Shown: positions 44,452-53,640 of the stretch, one piece after another
How positions within the stretch are numbered: the stretch's first letter is position 1
Layout: each line of letters opens with the position of its first letter
Origin: Pseudomonas paraeruginosa PA7
GTDB lineage: Bacteria; Pseudomonadota; Gammaproteobacteria; Pseudomonadales; Pseudomonadaceae
Direction of reading: 5' to 3'
DNA length: 64,000 nt
Assembly: GCF_000017205.1 (NCBI RefSeq)
Contig: NC_009656.1
Location: 372,001 to 436,000 of the forward strand
Notes under the pieces: model-generated
Told to the model about the DNA's origin: nothing
Databases searched by the model: none
What the model saw: only the letters and a program-made list of their open reading frames with translations
Made by a program: the position numbers and the translations under genes

Positions 44452-45222
44452 TCACTTCGGCGGCTGGCTGACGTCCAGGCCGAACCATTTTTCCGACAGC
44501 CTGGCGAAGCGGCCGTCGGCCTTGAGTTTTTCCAGCGCCGCGTCCAGCGCTTCGCCGAACTTCGGATTGTTCTTCCGGTAGGGAATCGCCATGTTCGCCA
44601 CCGGTCCCACCGCCGCGCCGGGCTTGACCGGCAGCCTGGCCTCGCGGATGGCGAACGGGATCAGCAGGCGGTCGTTGAGCGCCGCGTCGATGCGCTTGCT
44701 GGCCAGGTCCTGCAGGTACTCCGGGGCGCCCGGATAGGTGCGCACGTTGACCCCGGCCACCGACTTCGCCAGATCAGCGTAGTTGGTGCCCTGGCCGACG
44801 CCGAGCTTGAGGCCCTTGAGGTCTTCCAGCGACTTGAACTGGCGGGTCTCGTCGGCGCGCACGATCAGTTGGGCGCTGGAGATGGTGTACGGCGCGCTGA
44901 AGTCGAAGACCTTGCGCCGCTGCTCGTTGACCGAGACCTGGTTCAGGGCGATGTCGTACTTGCCGCTCTGCAGGCCGGCGAGGATGCCGCTCCATTCGGT
45001 GGTGACGAATTCCGGCCTGACCTTCAGCTCGGCCGCCAGCAGTTCGCCCAGTTCGGTCTCGAAGCCGGTGAGCTTGCCACCCTGTTTGAAGTTGAACGGT
45101 GGATAGGTGCCTTCCAGAGCGATGCGCAGGGCGCCGCGCTGGTGGACATCGTCGAGCAGTTCGGCGTGGGCCAGCGGAGCGGCCAGGGAAACCAGCATCA
45201 GCAGGCGGGGCAGAAATCGCAT
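44452..45222 (-). CDS. FliY/cystine-type periplasmic binding protein
   Basis: A 256-aa family 3 solute-binding protein. Signal peptide MRFLPRLLMLVSLAAPLAHA, then LLDDVHQRGALRIALEGTYPPFNF, GFETELGELLAAELKV, and the conserved SVNEQRRKVFDFSAPY. It is closest by pattern to FliY/TcyJ cystine-binding proteins. Start at 45220-45222 with GAGGAGT upstream. Confidence 0.87.
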   Translation of the reverse strand: MRFLPRLLMLVSLAAPLAHAELLDDVHQRGALRIALEGTYPPFNFKQGGKLTGFETELGELLAAELKVRPEFVTTEWSGILAGLQSGKYDIALNQVSVNEQRRKVFDFSAPYTISSAQLIVRADETRQFKSLEDLKGLKLGVGQGTNYADLAKSVAGVNVRTYPGAPEYLQDLASKRIDAALNDRLLIPFAIREARLPVKPGAAVGPVANMAIPYRKNNPKFGEALDAALEKLKADGRFARLSEKWFGLDVSQPPK

Positions 45223-45513
45223 GTAGTACTCCTCGGGTGGGAATGAACGTCGGTCGGGCCTATGCTGTTCGTTCAGCTTAGCCGGGCCCGCGTCCTGGAC
45301 AATCGCGAACCTACTGGGTTGCATGCGGTCTTTCCAGAGGTTGCGGGCTTTGGCCCGGATTATGTGCGCAAGCGCCGCTCTACGACGGGCTTCGCAACGA
45401 AAATCGCTGTGCCAGCGATGCCTTTCCCTGATGCGAAAGGCACGGAAAGTGCCGGGGAAATTCCGTCCAGTGGCGTTTCCCGGTGCTAACGGAAGTGAAA
45501 ACAGGAGACTCCC

Positions 45514-45951
45514 ATGAGAGTGACATTGCCTTGCCTCGGTCTAGCCGCCCTGATGTTCGGCGCATCCGCCAGCCTGATGGCTGCCGACCTGCCCCGCACG
45601 AAGGCACCCGAAGGGGCGAAAGTGTATTTCATCACGCCGGCCGATGGTGCAACCGTCGACAAGACCTTCACCGTGAAGTTCGGCCTGAAGGGCATGGGCG
45701 TGGCGCCGGCCGGCGTCGACATGCCGGATACCGGACACCACCACCTGCTGGTGGACCTCAAGGAGCAGCCGGCGATGAACCTGCCGCTGCCGATGACCGA
45801 CAACATCCGTCATTTCGGCAAGGGCCAGACCGAAACCGAGATCACCCTGCCGCCGGGCAAGCACACCCTGCAACTGCTGGTGGGCGACAAGAACCACGTG
45901 CCGCTGGAGCCGACCGTGGAGTCGGAGAAGATCACCGTTACCGTCAAGTGA
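45514..45951 (+). CDS. Exported DUF4399 protein
   Basis: A 145-aa periplasmic protein: signal peptide (MRVTLPCLGLAALMFGASASLMA), then KVYFITPADGATVDKTFTVKFGLKGMG, DTGHHHLLVD and LPPGKHTLQLLVGDKNHVPL, the core of DUF4399. Ig-like beta fold with a His cluster that may bind metal (inference). GAAAACAGGAG precedes the start. Convergent with serA. Confidence 0.85.
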   Translation: MRVTLPCLGLAALMFGASASLMAADLPRTKAPEGAKVYFITPADGATVDKTFTVKFGLKGMGVAPAGVDMPDTGHHHLLVDLKEQPAMNLPLPMTDNIRHFGKGQTETEITLPPGKHTLQLLVGDKNHVPLEPTVESEKITVTVK

Positions 45952-45960
45952 CGGAAACGA

Positions 45961-45988
45961 AAAAAGGAGGCCGCTGGGCCTCCTTTTT
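45961..45988. terminator. Bidirectional terminator between DUF4399 gene and serA
   Basis: AAAAAGGAGGCC (45961-45972) and GGCCTCCTTTTT (45977-45988) around GCTG. A- and T-runs on both sides suit the convergent genes. Confidence 0.92.
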
Positions 45989-46008
45989 CCTTTCCGCCGG
46001 ACGCTGCC

Positions 46009-47238
46009 TTAGAACAGCACGCGGCTACGGATGGTGCCGTTGACCTGCTGGAGTTTCTCCAGGGCCAGGTCCGAGTACTCGGCATCGACGTCGATCACCA
46101 CGTAGCCGACCTTCTCGTTGGTTTGCAGGTACTGGCCGGAAACGTTGATGCCGTTGTCGGCGAAGACCTTGTTGATCTCGCTCATCACGCCGGGGATGTT
46201 GGCATGGATGTGCAGCAGGCGGTGCTTGCCCGGGTGCGACGGCAGGGCCACTTCGGGGAAGTTGACCGAGGACACCGAGGTGCCGTTGTCGCTGTACTTG
46301 ACCAGCTTCTCCGCCACTTCCAGGCCGATGTTGGCCTGTGCCTCGGCGGTGGAGCCGCCGATGTGCGGGGTCAGGATCACCCGGTCCAGGCCGCGCAGCG
46401 GGCTGGCGAATTCCTCGTCGTTGGATTTCGGCTCGACCGGGAACACGTCGATGGCGGCGCCGATCAGGTGCTCGTCCTTGATCGCGGCGGCCAGGTGGTC
46501 CAGCTCGACCACGGTGCCGCGCGCGGCGTTGATCAGGATGCCGCCCTTCTTCATCGCGCGGATTTCCTTCTCGCCGATCATCCACTGGGTGGAAGGCAGC
46601 TCGGGGACGTGCAGTGAGACGATGTCGGACATGCCCAGCAGTTCGTGCAGGCTGCCGATCTGCACGGCGTTGCCCAGCGGCAGCTTGGTCACCGTGTCGT
46701 AGAAGAACACCTGCATGCCCAGGGCCTCGGCGAGCACCGAGAGTTGGGTGCCGATCGAGCCGTAGCCGACGATACCGAGCTTCTTGCCGCGGATCTCGAA
46801 GGAGTTCGCCGCGCTCTTGATCCAGCCGCCGCGATGGCAGGAGGCGTTCTTTTCCGGGATGCCGCGCAGCAGCAGGATCGCTTCGGCCAGCACCAGCTCA
46901 GCCACAGAGCGGGTGTTCGAGTAGGGCGCGTTGAACACGGCGATGCCGCGTTCGCGGGCGGCGTTGAGGTCGACCTGGTTGGTGCCGATGCAGAAGCAGC
47001 CGACCGCGATCAGTTTCTTCGCGCAGTCGAAGACCTCTTCGGTCAGCTGGGTGCGGGAGCGAATGCCGATGAAGTGCGCGTCGGCGATCCTTTCCTTCAG
47101 CTCGTCGCCGGAAAGCGCGGTCTTGAGGTACTCGATGTTGGTGTAGCCGGCGGCCTTCAGCGTGTCCACGGCGTTCTGGTGGACACCTTCGAGAAGAAGG
47201 AACTTGATCTTGCTCTTGTCGAGAGAGGTCTTGCTCAT
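46009..47238 (-). CDS. serA: D-3-phosphoglycerate dehydrogenase SerA
   Basis: A 409-aa enzyme, first step of serine synthesis; also makes D-2-hydroxyglutarate from 2-oxoglutarate. Rossmann motif GIVGYGSIGTQLS, catalytic Arg in NAARGTVVE, Glu in VFPVEP and His in LTPHIGGST, then a C-terminal ACT domain (HIHANIPGVMSEINKVFADNGINV) for serine feedback. The 409-aa length is that of the E. coli-type enzyme. Divergent from the D-2-hydroxyglutarate dehydrogenase gene. Confidence 0.96.
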   Translation of the reverse strand: MSKTSLDKSKIKFLLLEGVHQNAVDTLKAAGYTNIEYLKTALSGDELKERIADAHFIGIRSRTQLTEEVFDCAKKLIAVGCFCIGTNQVDLNAARERGIAVFNAPYSNTRSVAELVLAEAILLLRGIPEKNASCHRGGWIKSAANSFEIRGKKLGIVGYGSIGTQLSVLAEALGMQVFFYDTVTKLPLGNAVQIGSLHELLGMSDIVSLHVPELPSTQWMIGEKEIRAMKKGGILINAARGTVVELDHLAAAIKDEHLIGAAIDVFPVEPKSNDEEFASPLRGLDRVILTPHIGGSTAEAQANIGLEVAEKLVKYSDNGTSVSSVNFPEVALPSHPGKHRLLHIHANIPGVMSEINKVFADNGINVSGQYLQTNEKVGYVVIDVDAEYSDLALEKLQQVNGTIRSRVLF

Positions 47239-47441
47239 CTGCGTAAACCTGTTGTCCCGGAGGAAGTGGCTGGAAAGCGAACTGCGCGAAGCGGGTCCGG
47301 CCGGCGCTGGCCGGCTCCCGCGAGTCGGCGCCCGGAGGCACTAAGCGCGGGGGGCGTATGCTAGCATGTTCTCCCTTTTCCTTGCCCGGTTGCGACCTGA
47401 GTTGTTCTCAGGACGACCATGAACCATTTGAGAGTTCCCGA

Positions 47442-48836
47442 ATGACCCGCGAAGCCCTGATCGAATCGCTCAAGCCCCTGGTCGAGCCTGGCAAGCTGCT
47501 CGACGACGCCGCCTCCCTGGACGCCTACGGCAAGGACTGGACCAAGCATTTCGCCCCGGCGCCGCTGGCCATCGTGTTCCCCAAGAGCGTCGAGCAGGTC
47601 CAGGCGATCGTCCGCTGGGCCAACCAGCACAAGGTCGGTCTGGTCCCGTCGGGCGGGCGTACCGGGCTCTCCGCCGCGGCGGTGGCGGCCAACGGCGAGG
47701 TCGTGGTGGCCTTCGACTACATGAACCGGATCCTCGACTTCAACGCCTTCGACCGCACCGTGGTCTGCCAGCCGGGGGTGGTGACCAAGCAGTTGCAGAC
47801 CTTCGCCGAGGAAAACGGCCTGTACTACCCGGTTGACTTCGCTTCCTCCGGTTCCAGCCAGATCGGCGGCAATATCGGCACCAATGCCGGCGGGATCAAG
47901 GTCATTCGCTACGGCATGACCCGCAACTGGGTGGCCGGCCTGAAGGTCGTGACCGGCAAGGGCGACCTGCTGGAGCTGAACAAGGACCTGATCAAGAATG
48001 CCACCGGCTACGACATGCGCCAGCTGTTCATCGGTGCCGAAGGCACCCTGGGCTTCGTGGTCGAGGCGACCATGCGCCTGGAGCGCACGCCGAAGAACCT
48101 CACCGCGATGGTCCTCGGCGCGCCCGACTTCGACTCGATCATGCCGGTGCTGCACGCCTTCCAGAGCAAGCTCGACCTGACCGCCTTCGAATTCTTCTCC
48201 GACAAGGCCCTGGCCAAGGTCCTGGCCCGTGGCGACGTACCGCGCGCGTTCGAGACCGACTGTCCGTTCTACGCCCTGCTGGAGTTCGAGGCGACCACCG
48301 AGGAGGTCGCCAACGAGGCGCTGGCCACCTTCGAGCACTGCGTCGAGCAGGGCTGGGTGCTGGACGGGGTGATGAGCCAGAGCGAGCAGCAGTTGCAGAA
48401 CCTGTGGAAGCTGCGCGAATACATCTCGGAGACCATCTCCCACTGGACGCCGTACAAGAACGATATCTCGGTCACGGTTTCCCGGGTGCCGGCCTTCCTC
48501 AAGGACATCGACGCCATCGTCGAGGCCAACTACCCGGACTTCGAGGTGGTGTGGTTCGGCCACATCGGCGACGGCAACCTGCACCTGAACATCCTCAAGC
48601 CGGAAAACCTCGGCAAGGACGAGTTCTTCGCCAAGTGCGCGACCGTCAACAAATGGGTGTTCGAGACCGTCGAGAAGTACAACGGCTCGATTTCCGCCGA
48701 GCACGGCGTGGGCATGACCAAGCGCGACTACTTGACCTACACCCGCTCGGAAACCGAAATTGCCTACATGAAGGCGCTCAAGGCGGTGTTCGACCCCAAC
48801 GGGATCATGAACCCCGGCAAGCTCTTCGCCGAGTAA
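47442..48836 (+). CDS. D-2-hydroxyglutarate dehydrogenase (FAD-linked)
   Basis: A 464-aa flavoenzyme of the GlcD/D2HGDH family. FAD-binding motifs: VGLVPSGGRTGLSAAAVA and SSGSSQIGGNIGTNAGGIKVIRYG; metal/substrate histidines in GHIGDGNLHLNI and SAEHGVGMTKRDYL. It oxidises D-2-hydroxyglutarate back to 2-oxoglutarate, removing the by-product formed by SerA, whose gene is divergent 203 bp away. Start chosen at 47442 (MTREAL) within a longer frame lacking a ribosome site. Confidence 0.92.
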   Translation: MTREALIESLKPLVEPGKLLDDAASLDAYGKDWTKHFAPAPLAIVFPKSVEQVQAIVRWANQHKVGLVPSGGRTGLSAAAVAANGEVVVAFDYMNRILDFNAFDRTVVCQPGVVTKQLQTFAEENGLYYPVDFASSGSSQIGGNIGTNAGGIKVIRYGMTRNWVAGLKVVTGKGDLLELNKDLIKNATGYDMRQLFIGAEGTLGFVVEATMRLERTPKNLTAMVLGAPDFDSIMPVLHAFQSKLDLTAFEFFSDKALAKVLARGDVPRAFETDCPFYALLEFEATTEEVANEALATFEHCVEQGWVLDGVMSQSEQQLQNLWKLREYISETISHWTPYKNDISVTVSRVPAFLKDIDAIVEANYPDFEVVWFGHIGDGNLHLNILKPENLGKDEFFAKCATVNKWVFETVEKYNGSISAEHGVGMTKRDYLTYTRSETEIAYMKALKAVFDPNGIMNPGKLFAE

Positions 48837-48927
48837 CAGGTTTCGCAACGCAGAGGGCCGGTCATCCGGCCCTTCTCGTCTGTGGCGGATGTCACGGACG
48901 CCTTCCCACCCGTTCAGGAGTCGGTAC

Positions 48928-49593
48928 ATGAGTTACCAGCATCACTATATCGACGGCACCCCCATCCACTTTTCCCTGGGCAAGCTGGTCTGCGTCGGGC
49001 GCAACTACGCCGAACATGCCAGGGAGCTGAACAACCCGGTGCCCAGCGAGCCGCTGCTGTTCATCAAGCCCGGCTCCTGCGTGGTGCCGGTGGGCGGTGG
49101 GTTGAGCCTGCCGCAGGCGCGTGGTTCGGTGCACTACGAGGCGGAAATCGCCGTGCTGATCGGCAAGCCGCTGTCGCGCAAGCCGAATCGCGAAGAGGTC
49201 CTGGACGCGATCTCCGGCTATGCGCCGGCGCTGGACCTGACCCTGCGCGAAGTCCAGGCGAAGCTGAAGGAGAAGGGCCTGCCCTGGGAGCTGGCGAAGA
49301 GCTTCGATGGCGCTGGCGTGCTGGCGCCGTTCGTCAATGCCGACCAGTTCCCCGACCCGACCGACATCGGCATCCGCCTGACCATCAACGGCGAGGTGCG
49401 CCAGGACGGCAACAGCCGCGACATGCTCAATCCGATCGTGCCGCTGATCCAGCATATCGCCGGGCATTTCTCGCTGCAGGCCGGCGACGTGGTGCTGACC
49501 GGCACGCCGTCCGGGGTCGGGCCGCTGCACAGCGGCGACGAACTGGTCCTCGAGTTGCCGGGCGCCAGCCGCTTCGAGACCCGCGTGCTCTGA
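48928..49593 (+). CDS. Fumarylacetoacetate hydrolase-family protein
   Basis: A 221-aa FAH-family enzyme. Motifs: VCVGRNYAEHARELNN, FIKPGS, the metal-binding Glu residues in VHYEAEIAVLIG, KSFDGAGVLAPFV and LTGTPSGVGPLHSGD. Such proteins are acylpyruvases, oxaloacetate decarboxylases or related C-C hydrolases. AGGAG precedes the ATG. Follows the D2HGDH gene by 91 bp, perhaps the same transcript. Confidence 0.88.
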   Translation: MSYQHHYIDGTPIHFSLGKLVCVGRNYAEHARELNNPVPSEPLLFIKPGSCVVPVGGGLSLPQARGSVHYEAEIAVLIGKPLSRKPNREEVLDAISGYAPALDLTLREVQAKLKEKGLPWELAKSFDGAGVLAPFVNADQFPDPTDIGIRLTINGEVRQDGNSRDMLNPIVPLIQHIAGHFSLQAGDVVLTGTPSGVGPLHSGDELVLELPGASRFETRVL

Positions 49594-49599
49594 GACGAA

Positions 49600-49621
49600 C
49601 CGGCCGCCGATGGGCGGCCGG
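49600..49621 (+). terminator. Hairpin after the FAH-family gene
   Basis: CCGGCCGCC, loop GATG, GGCGGCCGG; a 9-bp GC stem 7 bp after the stop. The T-run is weak (CTGTTCCCG). Confidence 0.5.
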
Positions 49622-49748
49622 CTGTTCCCGGGCGGCATCGGAAGCGACTGTCGGTCGGCTGGCCGGGACTCCGATTGACAGGGCGGGGCCAATGCCCTTT
49701 CATGGCGACGCTCATGAAAACACCTGGCCAAAAAGTCGAGCCTCGCCC

Positions 49749-50681
49749 ATGTCCCTTGCCTCCAAGCTTCCCCGTTTCCGCTGGCTGCTGCTGGCGTTCG
49801 TCGCGCTCGTCGGCGTGGTACTGACCGTCATCATGCACTGGGACGATCGCGCCGGCCTGTGGTGGAAGGAGAGCCAGGCCAGCCAGCAGCTGCGCGACGA
49901 GAGCATCTGGTTGCCGGGCTACCGGGTGGTGATCGACGCCAAGCCGTTGCAGGGCCTGGAAGAGGAAGAAACCTCGGACCTGGCCTACAACCCGGCGACC
50001 AGAACCCTGTTCACCGTCACCGGCAAGCGTCCTCTGCTGGTGGAACTGTCGCTCACCGGCGACGTGCTGCGCACCATCCCGCTGCTCGGCCTGAGCAATC
50101 CCGAAGGCGTGGCGGTGCTGGAGAACGGCAACGTCGCGGTGACCGACGAGCGCCGCAATACCCTGACCATCTTCCACGTCGACCCGCAGACCGCCGAGCT
50201 GAGCACCAAGAGCCTGGCCGAATTCCCGCTGGGCAACCTCGGCAAGAAGAACAAGGGCTTCGAGGGCATCGCCTGGGATCGGCGCCAGCAGCGCCTGCTG
50301 CTGAGCAAGGAGCGCGATCCGATGACCCTGTTCAGCTGGAAGAGCGACGGTGGCCCGCGCCTGAGCGGGGCGATGACCGCGCTGCCGAGCGACGACCTGT
50401 ACATGCGCAATGTCTCGGCGCTCAGCGTCGACCCGCGCACCGGGCACACCCTGGTGCTGTCGGCAGAGTCGCACCTGCTGCTGGAGTTGGACGAGAAGGG
50501 CGAGCCGGTCAGCTTCATCAGCCTGCTTGGCGGCTTCAACGGCCTGGACAGCAGGATCCCGCGCGCCGAAGGGGTGGCCATCGACGACGACGGCACCATC
50601 TACATGGTCAGCGAGCCGAACCTGTTCTACGTGTTCCGCAAGAAGAGCGGCGAGCGCCTGGCCACCAGCGATGCCGATTAA
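49749..50681 (+). CDS. SdiA-regulated/YjiK-type beta-propeller protein (CarP paralogue)
   Basis: A 310-aa protein with one N-terminal membrane anchor or uncleaved signal (LLLAFVALVGVVLTVIM) and an extracytoplasmic beta-propeller. Shared landmarks with the gene at 54476: SIWLPGYRV, LAYNPATRTLFTVT, GNLGKKNKGFEGIAWD and VAIDDDGTIYMVSEPNLFYVF. It lies immediately before carO, whose first half-site overlaps its stop codon. Role likely related to calcium or phytase-like functions described for CarP, by similarity only. Confidence 0.85.
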   Translation: MSLASKLPRFRWLLLAFVALVGVVLTVIMHWDDRAGLWWKESQASQQLRDESIWLPGYRVVIDAKPLQGLEEEETSDLAYNPATRTLFTVTGKRPLLVELSLTGDVLRTIPLLGLSNPEGVAVLENGNVAVTDERRNTLTIFHVDPQTAELSTKSLAEFPLGNLGKKNKGFEGIAWDRRQQRLLLSKERDPMTLFSWKSDGGPRLSGAMTALPSDDLYMRNVSALSVDPRTGHTLVLSAESHLLLELDEKGEPVSFISLLGGFNGLDSRIPRAEGVAIDDDGTIYMVSEPNLFYVFRKKSGERLATSDAD

Positions 50682-50716
50682 GCTTCGCTTAAGCGCCGAT
50701 TAAGCCTGGTTTCAGC
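50678..50716 (+). promoter_or_regulatory. Four 11-bp-phased half-sites upstream of carO
   Basis: TTAAGC at 50678, 50689 and 50700 and TTCAGC at 50711 are spaced exactly 11 bp apart, start to start. This is the direct-repeat layout of OmpR/PmrA-type response regulators (half-site, N5, half-site). The last pair, TTAAGC-N5-TTCAGC, is repeated upstream of carP. CarR of the calcium-responsive CarSR system is the first candidate. Confidence 0.7.
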
Positions 50717-50764
50717 AAGGCCTCGTAGCCTGGACCCATCGAAACCAAACACGAGGCGTTACCC

Positions 50765-51115
50765 ATGAAACTTCGTCACCTGCCCCTGATCGCCGCCATC
50801 GGCCTGTTCTCCACCGTCACCCTGGCCGCCGGCTACACCGGCCCGGGCGCCACGCCGACCACCACCACGGTGAAAGCCGCGCTGGAAGCCGCCGACGACA
50901 CCCCGGTGGTCCTGCAGGGCACCATCGTCAAGCGCATCAAGGGCGACATCTACGAGTTCCGCGATGCCACCGGCAGCATGAAGGTCGAGATCGACGACGA
51001 AGACTTCCCGCCGATGGAAATCAACGACAAGACCCAGGTCAAGCTGACCGGCGAAGTCGACCGCGACCTGGTCGGCCGCGAGATCGACGTCGAGTTCGTC
51101 GAAGTGATCAAGTAA
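50765..51115 (+). CDS. carO: Calcium-regulated OB-fold protein CarO (BOF family)
   Basis: A 116-aa periplasmic protein: signal peptide (MKLRHLPLIAAIGLFSTVTLAA), then a YgiW/NirD-type bacterial OB-fold (VVLQGTIVKRIKGDIYEFRDATGSMKVEIDDEDFP ... LTGEVDRDLVGREIDVEFVEV). CarO is known to be induced by calcium through CarSR and to help calcium homeostasis. The phased half-sites at 50678-50716 lie 49 bp upstream. Confidence 0.9.
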   Translation: MKLRHLPLIAAIGLFSTVTLAAGYTGPGATPTTTTVKAALEAADDTPVVLQGTIVKRIKGDIYEFRDATGSMKVEIDDEDFPPMEINDKTQVKLTGEVDRDLVGREIDVEFVEVIK

Positions 51116-51133
51116 GACCCTGAATCGAAACGG

Positions 51134-51157
51134 CCCGCCTCTCTTCCGGGAGGCGGG
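51134..51157 (+). terminator. Hairpin after carO
   Basis: CCCGCCTC (51134-51141), loop, GAGGCGGG (51150-51157), then TCGTTTCG. Confidence 0.65.
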
Positions 51158-51195
51158 TCGTTTCGCGTTCCGACCGGGCGAAGTTGCGGGTGGGC

Positions 51196-52230
51196 TTACC
51201 GGTGAACCCCTTCGAAACCCTGTAACACATTCACCGCGTTGATGCCGATCTCTTCCACCGCGTAGCCACCTTCCATCACGAACAGCGTGGCCAGGCCGAG
51301 CTTGCCGATCGCCTCGCCCATCCGCAGGTAGTCCGGGCTGTCCAGCCTGAACTGGGAGATCGGGTCCTCCTTGAAGGTATCCACCCCCAGGGAAACCACC
51401 AGCACGTCCGGTGCGTACGCCTGGATCTGGCGGATCGCCGCCTGCAACGCCAGGCTCCAGGTCGCCCAGTCGCTGCCGGACGCCAGCGGGTAGTTGCAGT
51501 TGTAGCCCTCGCCGACACCCTTGCCCTTCTCGTCGGCGTAGCCGAGGAAGTAGGGGTACTCGAAGCGCGGGTCGCCGTGGATCGAAGTGAACAGCACATC
51601 GGCGCGGTCGTAGAAGATGTCCTGGGTGCCGTTGCCGTGGTGATAGTCGACGTCGAGGATCGCCACCCGCCCGGCGCCCCGGTCGAGGAAGGCCTGGGCG
51701 GCGATGGCGGCGTTGTTGAGGAAGCAGTAGCCGCCCATGTAGTCGGCGGCGGCGTGATGGCCTGGCGGGCGACAGAGCGAAAATACCGAGCGAGCGCCGC
51801 CGGCGAGTTCGGACTGGCCGCTGAGGGCGACGTTGGCCGAACTGGTGATCGCCTGCCAGGTGCCGGCGGTGATCGGCGCGCCGGCGTCGAAGGAGTAGTA
51901 GCCGAGGCGACCGTCGATGTTGTCCGGCTCCGTCTGCCGCAGGCGCCGGGTCGGCCAGGCGATCGGCAGCATGTCGTGGCTGCGGCCGCTGGCCAGCCAG
52001 TCCTGCCAGGCGTTCTGCAGGAAGCGCACGAAACCTTCGCTGTGCACCCGGCGGATCGGCTCCAGGCCGAAGTCGCGTGGCGCGCGGACATCGCCGAGAC
52101 CGACCGCCCTGATCCGGTCGAGGACCATGTCGGCGCGGCTGGGCTTTTCGAAGCAGGGGGTGAACTGGCCGCCGATCAGTTCGTGGCGGCCGTGATGCAG
52201 GCGATGGTCGTCGCTGTAGATCGTCAGCAT
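51196..52230 (-). CDS. aphB: Acetylpolyamine amidohydrolase AphB
   Basis: A 344-aa class II histone-deacetylase-like Zn enzyme that removes acetyl groups from acetylated polyamines such as acetylputrescine or acetylcadaverine. Zn/charge-relay motifs: RPPGHHAAADYMGGYCFLNNAA, VAILDVDYHHGNGTQDIFY and SLGVDTFKEDPIS. The following gene on the strand's upstream side is an amino-acid/polyamine permease, 15 bp away, suggesting one operon. Confidence 0.93.
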   Translation of the reverse strand: MLTIYSDDHRLHHGRHELIGGQFTPCFEKPSRADMVLDRIRAVGLGDVRAPRDFGLEPIRRVHSEGFVRFLQNAWQDWLASGRSHDMLPIAWPTRRLRQTEPDNIDGRLGYYSFDAGAPITAGTWQAITSSANVALSGQSELAGGARSVFSLCRPPGHHAAADYMGGYCFLNNAAIAAQAFLDRGAGRVAILDVDYHHGNGTQDIFYDRADVLFTSIHGDPRFEYPYFLGYADEKGKGVGEGYNCNYPLASGSDWATWSLALQAAIRQIQAYAPDVLVVSLGVDTFKEDPISQFRLDSPDYLRMGEAIGKLGLATLFVMEGGYAVEEIGINAVNVLQGFEGVHR

Positions 52231-52245
52231 GTCGGGATCCCGGGC

Positions 52246-53640
52246 TCAGTTCTGTTCGGAGAAGGTCACGCTCGGTGCCTTGCGGCGGAAGCCGCCGGTA
52301 TGGAACGCCAGGTAGGCGAGGCCGGCGGCGAACCAGGCCAGGCCGATCACCAGGGTCAGCGCCGAGAGGCTGGTCCACAGCCACAGGGTCAGGCCCAGGC
52401 CGATGGCCGGCACCAGACCGTAGCGCAGCAGGTCGCGCGGGGCGCGGCGGCCGTCGAGCAGCAGGTAGCTGCGGATCACCGCCAGGTTCACCGCCGAGAA
52501 CGCTACCAGCGCGCCGAAGCTGATCATCGAGGCCAGGGTGGTGAGGTCGATCACCACCGCCAGCAGGGAAATCAGCGAAACCACCAAGATCGCGATCACC
52601 GGTGTCTGGAAACGCTCCGAAAGACCGCCGAACACCCGTCGCGGCAGGATGCCGTCGCGGCCCATGCTGTAGAGGATGCGCGACACCGAGGCCTGCGAGG
52701 CCAGCGCCGAGCCGGCGGCGCCGGCGACGTAGGCGGCGGTGAAGAAGCTGGCGAGGAACTGGCCGCCGGCCGCCAGCATCACCTCGTTGGCCGCCGATTC
52801 GGCGTCCTGGAATACGCTGCCGGGGAACACCAGTTGGCTGAAGACGGCCAGCACGGTGAACAGCAGGCCGGCGCCGACCGTGGTGATGACGATGGCGCGC
52901 GGAATGTCGCGCTGCGGGTCGCGGGTCTCCTCGGCCAGGGTGGAAACCGCGTCGAAGCCGAGGAACGACAGGCACAGCACCGCCGCGCCGGCCATCAGCG
53001 GGGTGAAGCCCGGCTGGCTGCCGTCGCCGACGAAGGGCAGGGAGAAGTCCAGCGAGGGAATGCCGGCCAGGTGCTTGATCGCCATGGCGATGAACACCAG
53101 TGCGAAGACGAACTGGGCGCCGACGATCACGTTGCTCATCCCGGCCACCGAGCTGATGCCGATCACGTTGAGCAGGGTGACCAGGGCGATCGCCGCGAGC
53201 ACGAAGACCCAGGCCGGCACCATCGGGAAGGCGATATTGAGGAACAGGCCGATGAGCAGGTAGTTGATCATTGGCAGGAACAGGTAGTCGAGCAGCAGCG
53301 ACCAGCCAGCGAGGAAGCCGACGCAAGGGCCGAAGCTGAGGCTGGTATAGGAATAGGCTGAGCCGGCTATGGGGTACTTCCTCACCATGAAACTGTAGGA
53401 AAAGGCGGTGAAGAGCATCGCCGCCAGGGTGATCAGGTAGGCGCCGGCGGTGCGCCCGCCGGTCATCTCGGTGACCACTCCATAGGTGGTGAACATGGTC
53501 AGCGGGACCATGTAGACCAGCCCGAAGAACACCAGGGCGGGCAGCCCGAGGATGCGCCGCAGGCCGGTGCCCTGGGCGCTGTGGACGTACTCGGGGCGCT
53601 TGCCGCCGATGAGGATGCCGTTGTTGCGTTCGCTGGCCAT
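52246..53640 (-). CDS. APC-family amino-acid/polyamine permease
   Basis: A 464-aa transporter with about 12 membrane helices. APC features: ILGLPALVFFGLVYMVPLTMFTTYGVV, KYPIAGSAYSYTSLSFG and LCLSFLGFDAVSTLAEETRDPQRDIPRAI. Start at 53638-53640 with GCGAGGAGCGG upstream. It is 15 bp before aphB; acetylpolyamines or polyamines are likely substrates by context. Its upstream flank is the gene-poor stretch where PAO1 has, from memory, a polyamine ABC operon. Confidence 0.9.
   Translation of the reverse strand: MASERNNGILIGGKRPEYVHSAQGTGLRRILGLPALVFFGLVYMVPLTMFTTYGVVTEMTGGRTAGAYLITLAAMLFTAFSYSFMVRKYPIAGSAYSYTSLSFGPCVGFLAGWSLLLDYLFLPMINYLLIGLFLNIAFPMVPAWVFVLAAIALVTLLNVIGISSVAGMSNVIVGAQFVFALVFIAMAIKHLAGIPSLDFSLPFVGDGSQPGFTPLMAGAAVLCLSFLGFDAVSTLAEETRDPQRDIPRAIVITTVGAGLLFTVLAVFSQLVFPGSVFQDAESAANEVMLAAGGQFLASFFTAAYVAGAAGSALASQASVSRILYSMGRDGILPRRVFGGLSERFQTPVIAILVVSLISLLAVVIDLTTLASMISFGALVAFSAVNLAVIRSYLLLDGRRAPRDLLRYGLVPAIGLGLTLWLWTSLSALTLVIGLAWFAAGLAYLAFHTGGFRRKAPSVTFSEQN

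Noticed and set aside
50759..53326. 855-codon minus-strand frame over aphB and the APC permease
   Set aside because: Out of frame with both genes, which have complete motifs; Arg/Pro/Gly-rich shadow.
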